A DNA stretch of 64,000 nt, from positions 62,001-126,000 of the forward strand of contig JASHRF010000060.1 of assembly GCA_030037545.1 (NCBI GenBank), written 5' to 3'. The position numbers and the translations under genes are program-made. Of this stretch, positions 43,767-53,557 are shown in pieces. The notes below the pieces were generated by a model. The model saw only the letters and a list, made by a program, of their open reading frames with translations. It was not told where the DNA came from and ran no database searches. The stretch is from Acidobacteriaceae bacterium. GTDB lineage: Bacteria; Acidobacteriota; Terriglobia; Terriglobales; Acidobacteriaceae. Each line of letters begins with the position of its first letter. Position 1 is the first letter of the stretch.

Positions 43767-43791
43767 CTGCGGAAATGCCGAAGATCATTGA
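43681..43791 (+). CDS. Small ORF with a strong ribosome binding site (36 aa)
   Basis: ATG 43681 follows AAGGAG by four bases and encodes MAESTHPPRGGTYEPEI... ending LPCGNAEDH. The C8G7 run lies inside codons 6-11, and the last 22 codons are repeat-derived sequence also open in the same frame at 26.2 kb. It ends just inside the possible TTG start of the methyltransferase gene. It might be a truncated 5' end of a gene disrupted by the repeat; a true peptide product is doubtful. Confidence 0.25.
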   Translation: MAESTHPPRGGTYEPEINPAGAPFQVRLPCGNAEDH

Positions 43792-43847
43792 CAGGCTCTG
43801 GCCGCGAGGAACATAATCCGATCACTCTTTATTCCTCGGGGGAATCC

Positions 43848-45209
43848 GTGCAAATTCTAGAGTTCCTGGCCGAACTGGCCACTGACACTGAAGTAATGTC
43901 TGCATTCCGGAATGCGCCGGAGGCGGTTTTGCGCGCGCGATGCATCAGCGAACAGGACCGGCTCCTGCTCCTCTCCGGTGATCCCATGGCGATTAGCTCG
44001 GTGGTTACCGCGGAAGTGGCAAGACAGCAGGAAACGGCAAGAACGACAGAAGAATCCGCACGGCATGCGCATGTGCCGGAGTTCCCTGATACGCACCCTA
44101 CCAACTCGCCGCCACCCAAGCCTCGGCCAAAGCCCAAGGCGGACGCGTGGACCAGAGAAGGAACCACGGGGCGTGCGCATGTGCCGGAGCTCCCCGATAC
44201 GCACCCTACCAACTCGCCGCCACCCAAGCCTCGGCCAAAGCCCAAGGCGGACGCGTGGACCAAGGAAGAGTCTTCGCCGTTGGGAAACTCGTTCGTTCCA
44301 CAATCGAGCCAATTTGAGCCTGATGCCGAACCGCTCGATCTGGAGCTTGACCTGGCGCAGGACGCGGTGCTGATCGGGAGTCCCTCCGCCCGCCTGGCGG
44401 ATAGCGAACCCGGCGGCGTGTGGGGCTCGAAGGGATTAACCGTGGTCGGCATGGGGATTCGGGCCGGCCTGCACATGACCCAGGAGACGCGTGTGGCCCT
44501 TCAGCAAGCCGCGAAAGTCCTGTATCTGGTTGCCGATCCCATCTCCGAGGCCTGCATTCTCCAGCTCCAACCGAACGCCACGTCCCTCCGCGCTCTCTAT
44601 GAAATCGGCAAACCGCGCATTGAAATCTACGAAAACATGATCGCCAAAATCCTCAGCGAACTGGAGTCGGCCGGGAATCTTTGCGTGGCGTTCTATGGCC
44701 ATCCCGGGGTGCTCGTATATCCGGCGTGGGAGTCGATTCGCCGCGCCCGCGCCACAGGCAAGCGCGCGCGCATGCTACCCGCCATCTCCACGGAGGACAC
44801 GTTGTTCGCCGATCTGGGGGTCGATATCGCCCGCGCCGGCCTGCTGAGCATCGAGGCTACGCGATTCCTTTACTACAAGTACAACTTCGATCCGAGCGTG
44901 GGCCTGGTGCTTTGGCAGGTGGGCTCGCTGGGCGAGCACGATTGGAATCCTCCCCACACCGCGGCGCGGCCGCGGTTCGAGGTGCTCACCGAGTATCTGG
45001 AGAAGTTCTACGGGCCGGACCATCCCGTGTTCCTCTATCACGCGCCGGAGTATCCTACCAGCCGCCCGCTGGTGGAGCGGGTGCCGTTGCACGCGCTGCC
45101 CAACGCCGAGCTGATCTCCAGTTCGACGCTGTATATTCCGCCGCGCCGCCAGCCGGAGCCCAACGAAGAGGTTCTCCAGGCTCTGGAACGGTTGACGGCG
45201 AGCAAGTAG
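43848..45209 (+). CDS. Borosin-like fusion: BBD-like domain, Pro-rich repeats, alpha-N-methyltransferase
   Basis: About 453 aa. Residues 1-50 (ILEFLAELATDTEVMSAF, then NAPEAVLRARCISEQDRLLLLSGD) resemble the small helical borosin-binding/LigA-like domain of split-borosin precursors such as SonA. Residues about 74-140 hold two 36-aa Pro/Lys-rich repeats. From about residue 197 a tetrapyrrole-methylase-fold domain follows (LTVVGMGIRAGLHM, FYGHPGVLV, MLPAISTEDTLFADLG, WQVGSLG, STLYIPPR) with strong likeness to OphMA/SonM. Tyr251, Arg257, Tyr261 and Tyr283 match OphMA Tyr66, Arg72, Tyr76 and Tyr98 at identical spacing. Borosin enzymes methylate backbone amides of their own or a partner's core peptide. 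GTG 43848, with GGGGGA just ahead, fits the domain start better than TTG 43788. Confidence 0.85.
   Translation: MQILEFLAELATDTEVMSAFRNAPEAVLRARCISEQDRLLLLSGDPMAISSVVTAEVARQQETARTTEESARHAHVPEFPDTHPTNSPPPKPRPKPKADAWTREGTTGRAHVPELPDTHPTNSPPPKPRPKPKADAWTKEESSPLGNSFVPQSSQFEPDAEPLDLELDLAQDAVLIGSPSARLADSEPGGVWGSKGLTVVGMGIRAGLHMTQETRVALQQAAKVLYLVADPISEACILQLQPNATSLRALYEIGKPRIEIYENMIAKILSELESAGNLCVAFYGHPGVLVYPAWESIRRARATGKRARMLPAISTEDTLFADLGVDIARAGLLSIEATRFLYYKYNFDPSVGLVLWQVGSLGEHDWNPPHTAARPRFEVLTEYLEKFYGPDHPVFLYHAPEYPTSRPLVERVPLHALPNAELISSSTLYIPPRRQPEPNEEVLQALERLTASK
44066..44268 (+). repeat. Tandem 108-bp coding repeat (two copies)
   Basis: Two near-identical copies with a period of 108 bp (44066-44173 and 44174-44268, the second slightly short) encode HVPEFPDTHPTNSPPPKPRP and KPKADAWTREG twice, with few changes. 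The high DNA identity indicates recent duplication. They lie between the BBD-like domain and the methyltransferase domain, so they are either a flexible linker or the substrate segment. Confidence 0.9.
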
Positions 45210-45369
45210 CCGGCTCACCGGTTGGCGCGGATTCGGCTTCTCGGAAGGGCGGGATTGCCGTCCTTCCTGTTTTCACTGTCCCCAGGCGGTGCGCATTAAC
45301 TGCGCATCAACTCCTGGACTGTTGGAGCTGCCCTTGCCGCGCGAAGCTGTGATTCGCGGCCGCTTCAAA

Positions 45370-46174
45370 AAGGACGCCGGATGGCTCGGCGACGAGAAGC
45401 ACCCACCCCAATGCACCCTGGCCGCTCAACGCCGTCATTCAGCAGAACCGGCAGACCAGGATCGTAGTCTCCGACGGGAACCTTGCCGCCCTTAGGCTAC
45501 TTGATCGAAAGGAGCTATCCCTTGAGCAATACCTCCAGCCCGACTTTCGGGAGAGCCTGGTTCCACCTCGACTTGATGACAGTCTGGCGCGCATGATGAC
45601 CTTTCTCTCCCGATCGGAACTCACTTCGTTTGCGGACGTGGCCGTCGCTGCAGCTTTGGTCAAGTTGGCCGGGCCAGCCGGAGACCAGGTTTCGCTCTCT
45701 TCGGCGCGCAGTCTCGACCGCCGGGACTTGGAAAAGGGCAGCTATATATTTGTCGGCAGCGCCGTCTCCAACCCGTGGGTTGCGCTATTTGCCGATAAGC
45801 TCAATTTCCAGGTGGTCGAAGAAGGAGTGGACGGGCGAATGTACTTCCGCGACCGCAACCCACTGCCAGGCGAAGGAGAGGATATGAGGCCTGACGCAAA
45901 CCGGTTGCACCGGCGAGGATTATGCCACGATCTCCCTGCTTCCCGGCCGGTTGGACCAGGGGAACGTAATGATTCTGCAGAGGCTTCGCCAGGAAGGTAC
46001 CGAGGCGTTGAGCGTGTTCCTGGCCAATGCGGCCGATCGCGCAAAGCTGCTGAAGGCAGTCGAGCGCAACGCTAAATCGGCTTCGCCTTACTTCGAGGCT
46101 CTGGTCCGCTCTCAGGCCGTGGCCGGCGCGCCGGTTTCAGTCGATGTCGTCGCCGTCCGCAGTATTCAGCCGTA
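45370..46174 (+). pseudogene. Decayed conserved hypothetical gene
   Basis: A continuous reading through shifted frames gives SATRSTHPNAPWPLNAVIQQN, IVVSDGNLAALRLLDRKELSLEQYL, SARSLDRRDLEKGSYIFVGSAVSNPWVALFADKLNF and then, after a frameshift near 45880-45905, GEDYATISLLPGRLDQGNVMILQ and a C-terminal KLLKAVERNAKSASPYFEALVRSQ. I recognise this as a family of Acidobacteria hypothetical proteins (PWPLNAV, IVVSDxNL, NYIFxGSxxSNPW), normally with an N-terminal DNA-binding or membrane part that is missing here. Function unknown. Confidence 0.55.
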
Positions 46175-46374
46175 ACCGTCGAACTTCGAGGACAAAGCCT
46201 CAGGGTCTGTCCGCTTGTCCAGAACGATGTTCTTGACGCGTGCGCGCCGGAATCCGCATACGTTGCCGGCGGAGCGGCCCTTCAAGGATGCCAGGGAGCC
46301 TTCTTCGATGTCTGTGAACATTCCAATGGTTCTCCGCCGATCCTCCCGTGTTTCGGTCATGCACTTGCACGGGA

Positions 46375-47916
46375 ATGGAGATGAAGGCCATCGAATCCAT
46401 TCTCGCCCCAAACAAGTTCACCCCGAAAAGACAGACAACACCCTCCTATCGGGACTTCTGCGAGGCTCTCAACACCGTGGATCGGCGGCTGGCGGCGCAG
46501 CCCGAATCGGTTCAGCTCTTGTTTCTGCGCGGTAATCTGCTGGAGCTGGCCGACCGTAAACCGGAAGCCTTGGACACCTACCGGACGCTGCTCCAGTTCG
46601 ATCCCGTGCATCGCGGCGCATTGATCAATATAGGTAACCTTCTGAGCGCAAGCGGAAAGAATGCTGAAGCGCACGAGGCTTTTTCGCGGGCGGTTGCCAG
46701 CAGTCCCGGCGACCCCATGTGCGAGGTCAGTTATGCGAACAGCCTGCGCAAGAGAGGGGAGTTGGAGAAGGCTCGCCAACATTTCCAGATTGCGCTCAAG
46801 ACCGATCCCGATTATTGGCAGGCGCATCTGGGCATGTCCTCCGTTTTGTGCGACCTGAACCGTGCAGAGGATGGGTATGCACATCGTCGCGCCGCCTTCC
46901 GCGGCCGCTGCATTGTCCCTCTGACCTACCGCGGGAAACAGCCTCCCATCACCGTACTGGAGCTGACGGCAATTGGCCCCGGCAATACGCGGTTCAAGAA
47001 TTTCCTGAGCGACAACATCTTCAAACGGTATCTTGTGGCCGCCGAGTTCTATGATCCCGGCACGCCCCTGCCTCCGCACCAGATCGTGGTCAACTCGATT
47101 GGCGATGCCGACGTGGCGGCCTCGGCACTGTTGGGCGCAGAGACCCTTGTTGGCCACACCGCGGCCCCCGTCGTGAATCAACCGGCAGCCGTGCTGGCCA
47201 CGGGCCGTTGCCAGATTGCACGCCGTCTTTCCGGACTGCCTGGAGTGACTGCGGCCATTACCGTCACTGTGCCGAGGGAATTACTCCTCGCGCCAGGAAC
47301 ACTGGATACTCTGCTTGGCTACGGATTTAGATTTCCTCTGCTGCTGCGCGCCCCGGGTTTTCATCAGGGCCAGCATTTTCTGCGCGTCGAGAACATGGAT
47401 GAATTGCCCGCTGCGCTCGAAACTCTCCCCGGAAATGAATTAACTGTCATGCAATATCTCGATGCACGCGGACGCGATGGAAAATCGCGCAAGTACCGGG
47501 TCATGACGATCGATGGAAATTTGTATCCCCTTCATCTTGCCATTTCGCAGCATTGGAAGATCCACTACTTCAGCGCGGAGATGGCCGACTCGCCCGCACA
47601 TCGAGCTGAGGAGCGGGAGTTCCTCGAGAATATGTCCGGCGTGCTGGGGTCCCGCGCTGTTCGCGCCCTTCAGGCAATTCAAAAGGAGCTCGGCTTGGAT
47701 TACGGCGGAATCGATTTTGGCCTGAATGAAGCCGGCGATGTGCTGCTCTTCGAAGCCAACGCAACCATGGCGGTCATTCCCCCGGCAGAAGAGGCACGCT
47801 GGGATTATCGCCGCCCGGCAACCGCCAGAGTCTGTGAAGCCGTGCACGCGATGCTGCGCCGCAAAATTCAGCGAGTTCGCGAGGAGATGACATGCCGCCC
47901 ATCGGAATGCTCGTAG
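46375..47916 (+). CDS. TPR-ATP-grasp protein
   Basis: About 513 aa. The N-terminal half has four or so TPR units (LLFLRGNLLELADRKPEALDTYRTLLQFDP; ALINIGNLLSASGKNAEAHEAF; ANSLRKRGELEKARQHF). The C-terminal half is ATP-grasp-like: FPLLLRAPGFHQGQHF, ELTVMQYLDARGRDGKSRKYRVMTIDG, and the metal-binding end LDYGGIDFGLNEAGDVLLFEANATM. ATP-grasp enzymes ligate carboxylates to amines or thiols, and in several RiPP systems modify peptides. It is 1.2 kb downstream of the borosin-like gene with a decayed gene between; partnership is possible but not shown. Start ATG 46375 or 46381; neither has a standard ribosome binding site. Confidence 0.75.
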   Translation: MEMKAIESILAPNKFTPKRQTTPSYRDFCEALNTVDRRLAAQPESVQLLFLRGNLLELADRKPEALDTYRTLLQFDPVHRGALINIGNLLSASGKNAEAHEAFSRAVASSPGDPMCEVSYANSLRKRGELEKARQHFQIALKTDPDYWQAHLGMSSVLCDLNRAEDGYAHRRAAFRGRCIVPLTYRGKQPPITVLELTAIGPGNTRFKNFLSDNIFKRYLVAAEFYDPGTPLPPHQIVVNSIGDADVAASALLGAETLVGHTAAPVVNQPAAVLATGRCQIARRLSGLPGVTAAITVTVPRELLLAPGTLDTLLGYGFRFPLLLRAPGFHQGQHFLRVENMDELPAALETLPGNELTVMQYLDARGRDGKSRKYRVMTIDGNLYPLHLAISQHWKIHYFSAEMADSPAHRAEEREFLENMSGVLGSRAVRALQAIQKELGLDYGGIDFGLNEAGDVLLFEANATMAVIPPAEEARWDYRRPATARVCEAVHAMLRRKIQRVREEMTCRPSECS

Positions 47917-48202
47917 TCCAAACCACGCGGCAGTTGGTCGCGTCCGTCCATGATCGTTCTTGAGGGGCCGCGCGGCGACTCGCGACGCTATCGTGAATCG
48001 TCGGACCAGCCATTCGGGTTACTCGAACGCACGCTGGCCGTTGACCATGCGTGATCCGATCACGGGAAGCCCGGAAATGTCCTGGGGTGTCGGGAAAAGG
48101 CCAACGCGCGCATCGAGTGACGGACCGCAATCGGCGTCCTTCTCGGTTTGATACTCGGCGATTTTGCGCTGACTGAGACTGTTGCTCATTGGATCCGGCT
48201 AT
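47917..48202. other. Intergenic region with short ORFs
   Basis: ATG 47892, overlapping the end of the TPR gene, opens a 23-codon frame (MPPIGMLVVQTTRQ...) that may be a truncated gene start. On the minus strand 48189-48019 encodes 56 aa (MSNSLSQRKIAEYQTEKDAD, LPVIGSRMVNGQRAFE); it has no family match and only a weak ribosome binding site. Neither is convincing. Confidence 0.3.
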
Positions 48203-48689
48203 AGCATTTTCACAGATGATGTAATCTTGTAGAGGCGACGAACCGCGAACAGTAGAGAATGGCGCGAGCGTACGCAGATGATTTGCGGCGGAAGTTTCTC
48301 GCCGCCTATGAGTGGGGGGACGGCAGCCTGCGCGCTCTGGCGTTGCGCTTCGGGATCAGCCACGGGTGGGCGCAAAAGATCTGTGCCCGGCGCTGTGGCC
48401 GGGCGACGTGGTGGTGATGGATAACCGGCGCGCGCACCACGATGACGAAGTGCGCGAGTGGATCGAGAAATGCGGGGCGGAACTGCTTTACCTGCCGCCT
48501 TATTCCCCCGACCTGAACCCCATCGAAAAGGCCTGGAGCAAACTCAAGAACCTGCTCCGCCAAGCCCAGGCTCGCACTCAGGAGGCACTGGAAACAGCCA
48601 TCGCCGCAATGCTTCCGCAATCACCCCCAGCGATGCTCAGGCCTGGTTCCGACTCCGCTTCGGTGAATTACACCATCTGTGAAAATGCT
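48203..48689 (+). mobile_element. Internally deleted IS630-family element
   Basis: Bounded by 23-bp inverted repeats: AGCATTTTCACAGATGATGT and AAT at 48203-48225, and its complement with one mismatch at 48667-48689. TA-rich flanks are consistent with the TA target preference of IS630/Tc1-mariner elements. At 487 bp it is less than half the length of a complete IS630. The central transposase portion is missing; both ends remain, so it could still be mobilised in trans. Confidence 0.85.
48259..48666 (+). pseudogene. IS630 transposase, internal deletion and frame change
   Basis: The N-terminal helix-turn-helix is read from ATG 48259 (ARAYADDLRRKFLAAYEWG, LALRFGISHGWAQKI). Near 48375-48400 the sequence jumps, in another frame, to the C-terminal DDE part: PGDVVVMDNRRAHHDDEVREW and ELLYLPPYSPDLNPIEKAWSKLK, which carry the second Asp and the Glu of the catalytic triad. 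The first Asp and the region between are absent, so no active transposase can be made. Confidence 0.85.
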
Positions 48690-49125
48690 TTAAGTTTTCC
48701 CAACTTCTTTCCCAATTTTTCGACCCTTTCTGTCTCCCCGACCGGGGAGGAACAGGTTCAGCCATCAGCGTTGTATTCGTGAGTTCTCGGTAGGATGCGT
48801 AGGTCAGAAGCAGTAGTCTTGGATGATCCAGTAATACCGGTCTTCGATGGCCTTTTTCACGGATCTACGACGTGCCGCCATCGATCGTTGCCGTTCGTTC
48901 GAGGTCGCTTGCGATCCAACGGTCACTCAGCGCATGCGCACGCTGATGGCACAGGAGTACCTGCGCCTTATGGAAAGAACAGCAGAGGAGGTGAGCTGAC
49001 AACGAACGGCGGAAAAGAACAATTGGTGTTGTGCATCACTTTCGATTGAGCCAGGAAATGACTACCTTCATATTGGCCATGCTGGGGAACGTGCAACGAT
49101 GTCATGGCCAAGAGGAGGCGAACAT
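48690..49125. other. Intergenic region after the IS630 remnant
   Basis: No gene with family support is seen. An 84-codon frame at 48795-49049 has irregular composition and no ribosome binding site. AGGAGG at 49111-49116 belongs to the next (broken) gene. Confidence 0.35.
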
Positions 49126-49742
49126 TTGAAAGCCGCCTCACTCGTAATTCCTCCGGGGCCAGTTGAGCGCTTTGGGAATCCGCTGACAGAAGCAGCCCCC
49201 TACGGGATCACTCAGGCGCTCGCTTCAGTAAGCAGGGCGTTTATTTGCTTGGACCCTTCATTCACCGTTTTGCCCGCCTCGCACCTGCTCGATCGTCTCT
49301 TAGGAGAGGGTGCCCCAAAGGCAATATGTGGGCAGCCTGTCGAGGAATTGCTCGGCATCGAGCTATTCGGGCCAAAGGGTCCGCTGAGACAGGCGCTTCT
49401 GGATGAGCAAATGCGCGAGGGTTGGCGCGCGACCCTGAAGTTCAACAGTGCCACTTCCCGGCTGGTTTCCATCACGACTGCGTCGCTCGTATCCAATAAC
49501 ACCGATATCTGCGATCCCCTGGTTCGCTATTTGGTGCTCTTGCGGACGGCTGATGAAGAGGTCGCCTGCCCGAATGCGCCCGTCTTCTATTCCAGTGCGG
49601 TTGCCTGTTCTCCGGCGATGCTTCGTATTTTCCGGATGATCGAGACGCTCCAGCACAGCAAGGCTACTGTGTTGATCGCCGGGGAAAGCGGCAGCGGAAA
49701 AGAAGTGGTGGCCCGCGCGATTCATCAGTACTCAACGCGAGC
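49126..49742 (+). pseudogene. Truncated sigma-54-dependent activator
   Basis: TTG 49126, with AGGAGG nine bases upstream, starts a PAS-like sensory part (ITQALASVSRAFICLDPSF, VEELLGIELFGPKGPLRQALL). It runs into the AAA+ domain of NtrC-type activators: MLRIFRMIETLQHSKATVLIAGESGSGKEVVARAIHQYS, split by eye. The Walker A (GESGSGKE) is intact, but the sequence ends about 50 residues into the AAA+ domain, near 49741. There it is fused to the signal peptide region of a FadL-like gene. GAFTGA, Walker B and the HTH are all missing, so it is inactive. Confidence 0.78.
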
Positions 49743-51028
49743 TTGCCTCTCAGCACCTCAAGTACCTTTTCTTTGGTGTCCTGGGCCACCTTCGCCGCGT
49801 TGCCATTCGCAGGCGGCGCAACCGCGTGGTCCACGAATGGGTACCAGTTTATCGGCGTGGGACAATGCGCGATGAGGATGGGAGGCAGCGTGGTAGCGGT
49901 TCCCTGCGGTCCCATGATCGCCCTCAGCAACCCAGCGGGCATGGCCTGGCTCGTCCCGCAAGTCGCTTTTTCGGGTGAGATCTTCAACCCGACGCGGCGC
50001 GCCAACTATGGATTTGGCGATTTCGGAAGCAATACCAATGTATATGCGGTTCCCTCATTGGGCTGGTTGGCTCCGGCGATTCACCTGAACATCTTTTTGG
50101 GGGACGGCATTTACGGCACATCCGGCATGGGCGTGAATTATCTTCAACCCAACACCCCAATGGGAACGATTCAAGCATACAGCAGCATAAACTTCATGCA
50201 GATAGCGCCAGCCCTGGCTTACAAAAATGGAAGACAAGCTCAGCGTTGGCTTCGCGCTGGACGGCGGTGCCGAGCAGGTTTCCTTCAATCAAACATTCGG
50301 GGGACAGGGCCTTAACCTGACCAGTCCTTCCTGGGCTTGTGGAATCGGCGCCACAGTAGGCTTTCTGTACAAGTACAACAAAATGGCAACTGTAGGAGCA
50401 TCCTACAAGTCCGAGATGGTCTTCACCCAACTGCACTGGAATGAGACTCAGGAATTTCTGCCCACCGGGGTCATAGTAACCCCGAATGGAATAGAGCCTG
50501 TCGGCGTCGAGGGGAGCGTGGGAACCTATACTTCGCGTCTGAATTATCCGCAACAGGTCGCCTTCGGTGTCGCCCTGCATCTGGTGCCTCAGATGATGGT
50601 CAGCACCGAGGAGCAGTGGATCAACTGGCACAAGACCATGAACCAGTTCACTGTTCACGGTCCCTGGACGGGAACGTCTTTTGTGGCCTTGCCCCTGAAC
50701 TGGCAGAACGAATGGGTTGGCAACCTTGGTCTGCAGTATGACACTGGCAAAAGCCTGCAGTGGCGGGCCGGATTTTAACTACGGCGGCAGTCCTATCAAG
50801 TCCGCCGATGTCCAGGCCAACATGATTATGCCAGCCGTTGTGACGACCGCGGTCACCTTCGGCGCTACGCAGAAGCTGCCGATGCGCTGGACCCTGACGG
50901 AAGGATTCATGCACACGTTTCAGAACAGTGTTTCGGGTGGAACTCTGCTGGGAATATCCGGTTTGGAGCCGCCGAAGTACTCCCTGACGGAAAACTCCAT
51001 CGGCTTTCAGATCGGGTACGTCTTCTAG
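49743..51028 (+). pseudogene. FadL/OmpP1-family outer membrane transporter, two frameshifts
   Basis: The sequence begins inside a signal peptide (STFSLVSWATFAALPFAGGA), followed by the FadL N-terminus FIGVGQCAMRMGGSVVAV and ALSNPAGMAWLVP. The reading moves to a second frame near 50222-50230 (KLSVGFALDGGAEQV, GATVGFLYKYNKMATVGASYKSEM). It moves to a third at the T-run 50774-50778, continuing NYGGSPIKSADVQANMIMPAVV to a typical outer-membrane end IGFQIGYVF with a C-terminal Phe. FadL proteins carry hydrophobic compounds across the outer membrane; this copy is not functional. Confidence 0.8.
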
Positions 51029-51221
51029 AAAAACCGCTTTCAAAAACGAACATCCCAATCCACCGGCTGAGGAAATCTGTCGGCCGACACCGGCAAAAAG
51101 TGCTAGCCGGAAAGGCCTCAGCCGGTGCACTCTATTGTATCCCTAAGAAAACAAATAACAATTGCGGGCTTAATCTTCCCAAAAGAGGCATTTCCCGCCC
51201 TATCCCCAGTCAAAAAAACCA

Positions 51222-51251
51222 TTGACCTGAACGCCAAGTTGGGAATATATT
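51222..51251 (+). promoter_or_regulatory. Sigma-70-type promoter for the 6S-like RNA
   Basis: TTGACC at 51222-51227 and TATATT at 51246-51251 are separated by 18 bp in an AT-rich stretch. The predicted start seven bases after the -10 box is A51258, which is exactly where the closing stem of the RNA described below begins. Confidence 0.65.
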
Positions 51252-51257
51252 CACTCT

Positions 51258-51434
51258 AGCCATCCATAGAGGGCTGATTGTGTGCGTTTTTTTCTGCGCG
51301 CATCACCCGATTCCTGCATCATATGTGAGCGTAGGTTCTGCCTTTGACGCCTCGCTGCGTGGATCTTCGCGGAAAACGGGGATAATCGGGCGCCACGAAT
51401 TTCCAGGCAATTGGTCTCCCTATATGGAAGGGCT
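51258..51434 (+). ncRNA. ssrS: Probable 6S RNA
   Basis: A 177-nt region with no ORF that folds like 6S RNA. The ends pair (AGCC-x-CCATA-AGGG at 51258-51273 with CCCT-x-TATGG-x-GGCT at 51418-51434). A second short helix (TGATTG with CAATTGG) encloses a central unpaired region. The apical stem contains CCCGATT paired perfectly with AATCGGG and, further in, CCTG with CGGGG. 6S RNA binds RNA polymerase holoenzyme by mimicking an open promoter. The call rests on hand folding and the promoter position; no covariance search was possible. Confidence 0.55.
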
Positions 51435-51613
51435 TGTTTCATAAGGCGGCACGCGTGCCTGAAAAAGGTTGCACTGCGTGCTTCTGTGGAACGTCTATGA
51501 ATGGGGAACGGAAAATTTCGGGGTTGCCATCGAATATCGGCTTTCCCGGCTGCACCGGCAGCGCCAAGAAGTACTGTTCGGGCAGTGATCTATTAACGAA
51601 GGAGAAGACTGCA

Positions 51614-51832
51614 ATGCGTTCCGATTTGGTTTTTGGGGCACTCTCTCACGTGTCCAACCGTTACCAGCTCTGCCAGTTGGCGAGCAAGGCAACCCGCAAG
51701 CTGCACAAGCCGAACACCCGGCTCCAGGACACCACAAACGAGGTCCTGGGCCGTTTTCGCACGGCCGACCCCGGTGCCCCGGCCAGGGAAGTCCCCGTGG
51801 CTCAGCTCATAGAGCGGCGCCGCGCTGCTTAA
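51614..51832 (+). CDS. rpoZ: RNA polymerase omega-like small protein
   Basis: A 72-aa protein from ATG 51614 with AAGGAG nine bases upstream. The segment VSNRYQLCQLASKATRKLHKPNTRLQDTTNEVLGRF matches the omega pattern (NRxxLxxxAxKxARxL) in the divergent form found in Acidobacteria. Omega helps assemble the beta-prime subunit of RNA polymerase. It lies between the 6S-like RNA and rho, all transcription-related, in the same direction. The C-terminal part (REVPVAQLIERRRAA) is not conserved in classical omega. Confidence 0.6.
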   Translation: MRSDLVFGALSHVSNRYQLCQLASKATRKLHKPNTRLQDTTNEVLGRFRTADPGAPAREVPVAQLIERRRAA

Positions 51833-52094
51833 GCCGCGTGTCGCCCTCCGCATTTCTCAAACTATGGTTTTAGAGCAACTCCCGATCGAGTATGGCGGCG
51901 CTTCCTCGGCGCTTCCATTTCTTCCCGTGAATTCGGGGGGTGCCTTAAAACCGGGGCGCCCAACGACGGGCTTTCGTCGCTGGGGTGGAAGACTGGTTTG
52001 CGCTGCCTGTAGACTTTGATTTCCCGCCCCGGGTTCCTCTGGAGTCCATCCCTTCCCGCAGCTTCCTCCACATCCCGCCTAATTGCAGGTGAAC

Positions 52095-53345
<1,251 letters not shown>

Positions 53346-53557
53346 GCACCTGCGGTGCGGGAGCCGCGCTTCGCGCAAAAAAAAGGCCGGGCAAACATCC
53401 CCGTCCTGTCGTCTTTTCAGGCCCGTCATCTTCTCCGGCCACTTTCATCCTGAACGGTGCCGAAGGATCCGCGGCTGCTCCTCCCACCCGGCGCCGCGCA
53501 TCAAGCCAGCCATCGAGGTCTGGCGCGGAGTTGCCATTGTTGTATGATGGCTGTTTC

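Noticed and set aside
44066-44268. CRISPR-like repeat
   Set aside because: Only two long in-frame coding copies with no spacers; no cas gene in the window.
43848-45209. Ordinary tetrapyrrole (uroporphyrinogen/precorrin) methylase
   Set aside because: No cobalamin or siroheme gene is near, the N-terminal BBD-like domain is unexpected, and the Tyr/Arg/Tyr/Tyr set matches borosin enzymes at exact spacing.
48795-49049. 84-codon ORF
   Set aside because: No ribosome binding site, no recognisable motif and irregular composition in a decayed region.
53346-53400. Intrinsic terminator after rho (A-rich run near 53379-53386)
   Set aside because: The preceding hairpin (GCGCTTCGCGC) is very short and the run is A, not T, on the coding strand.
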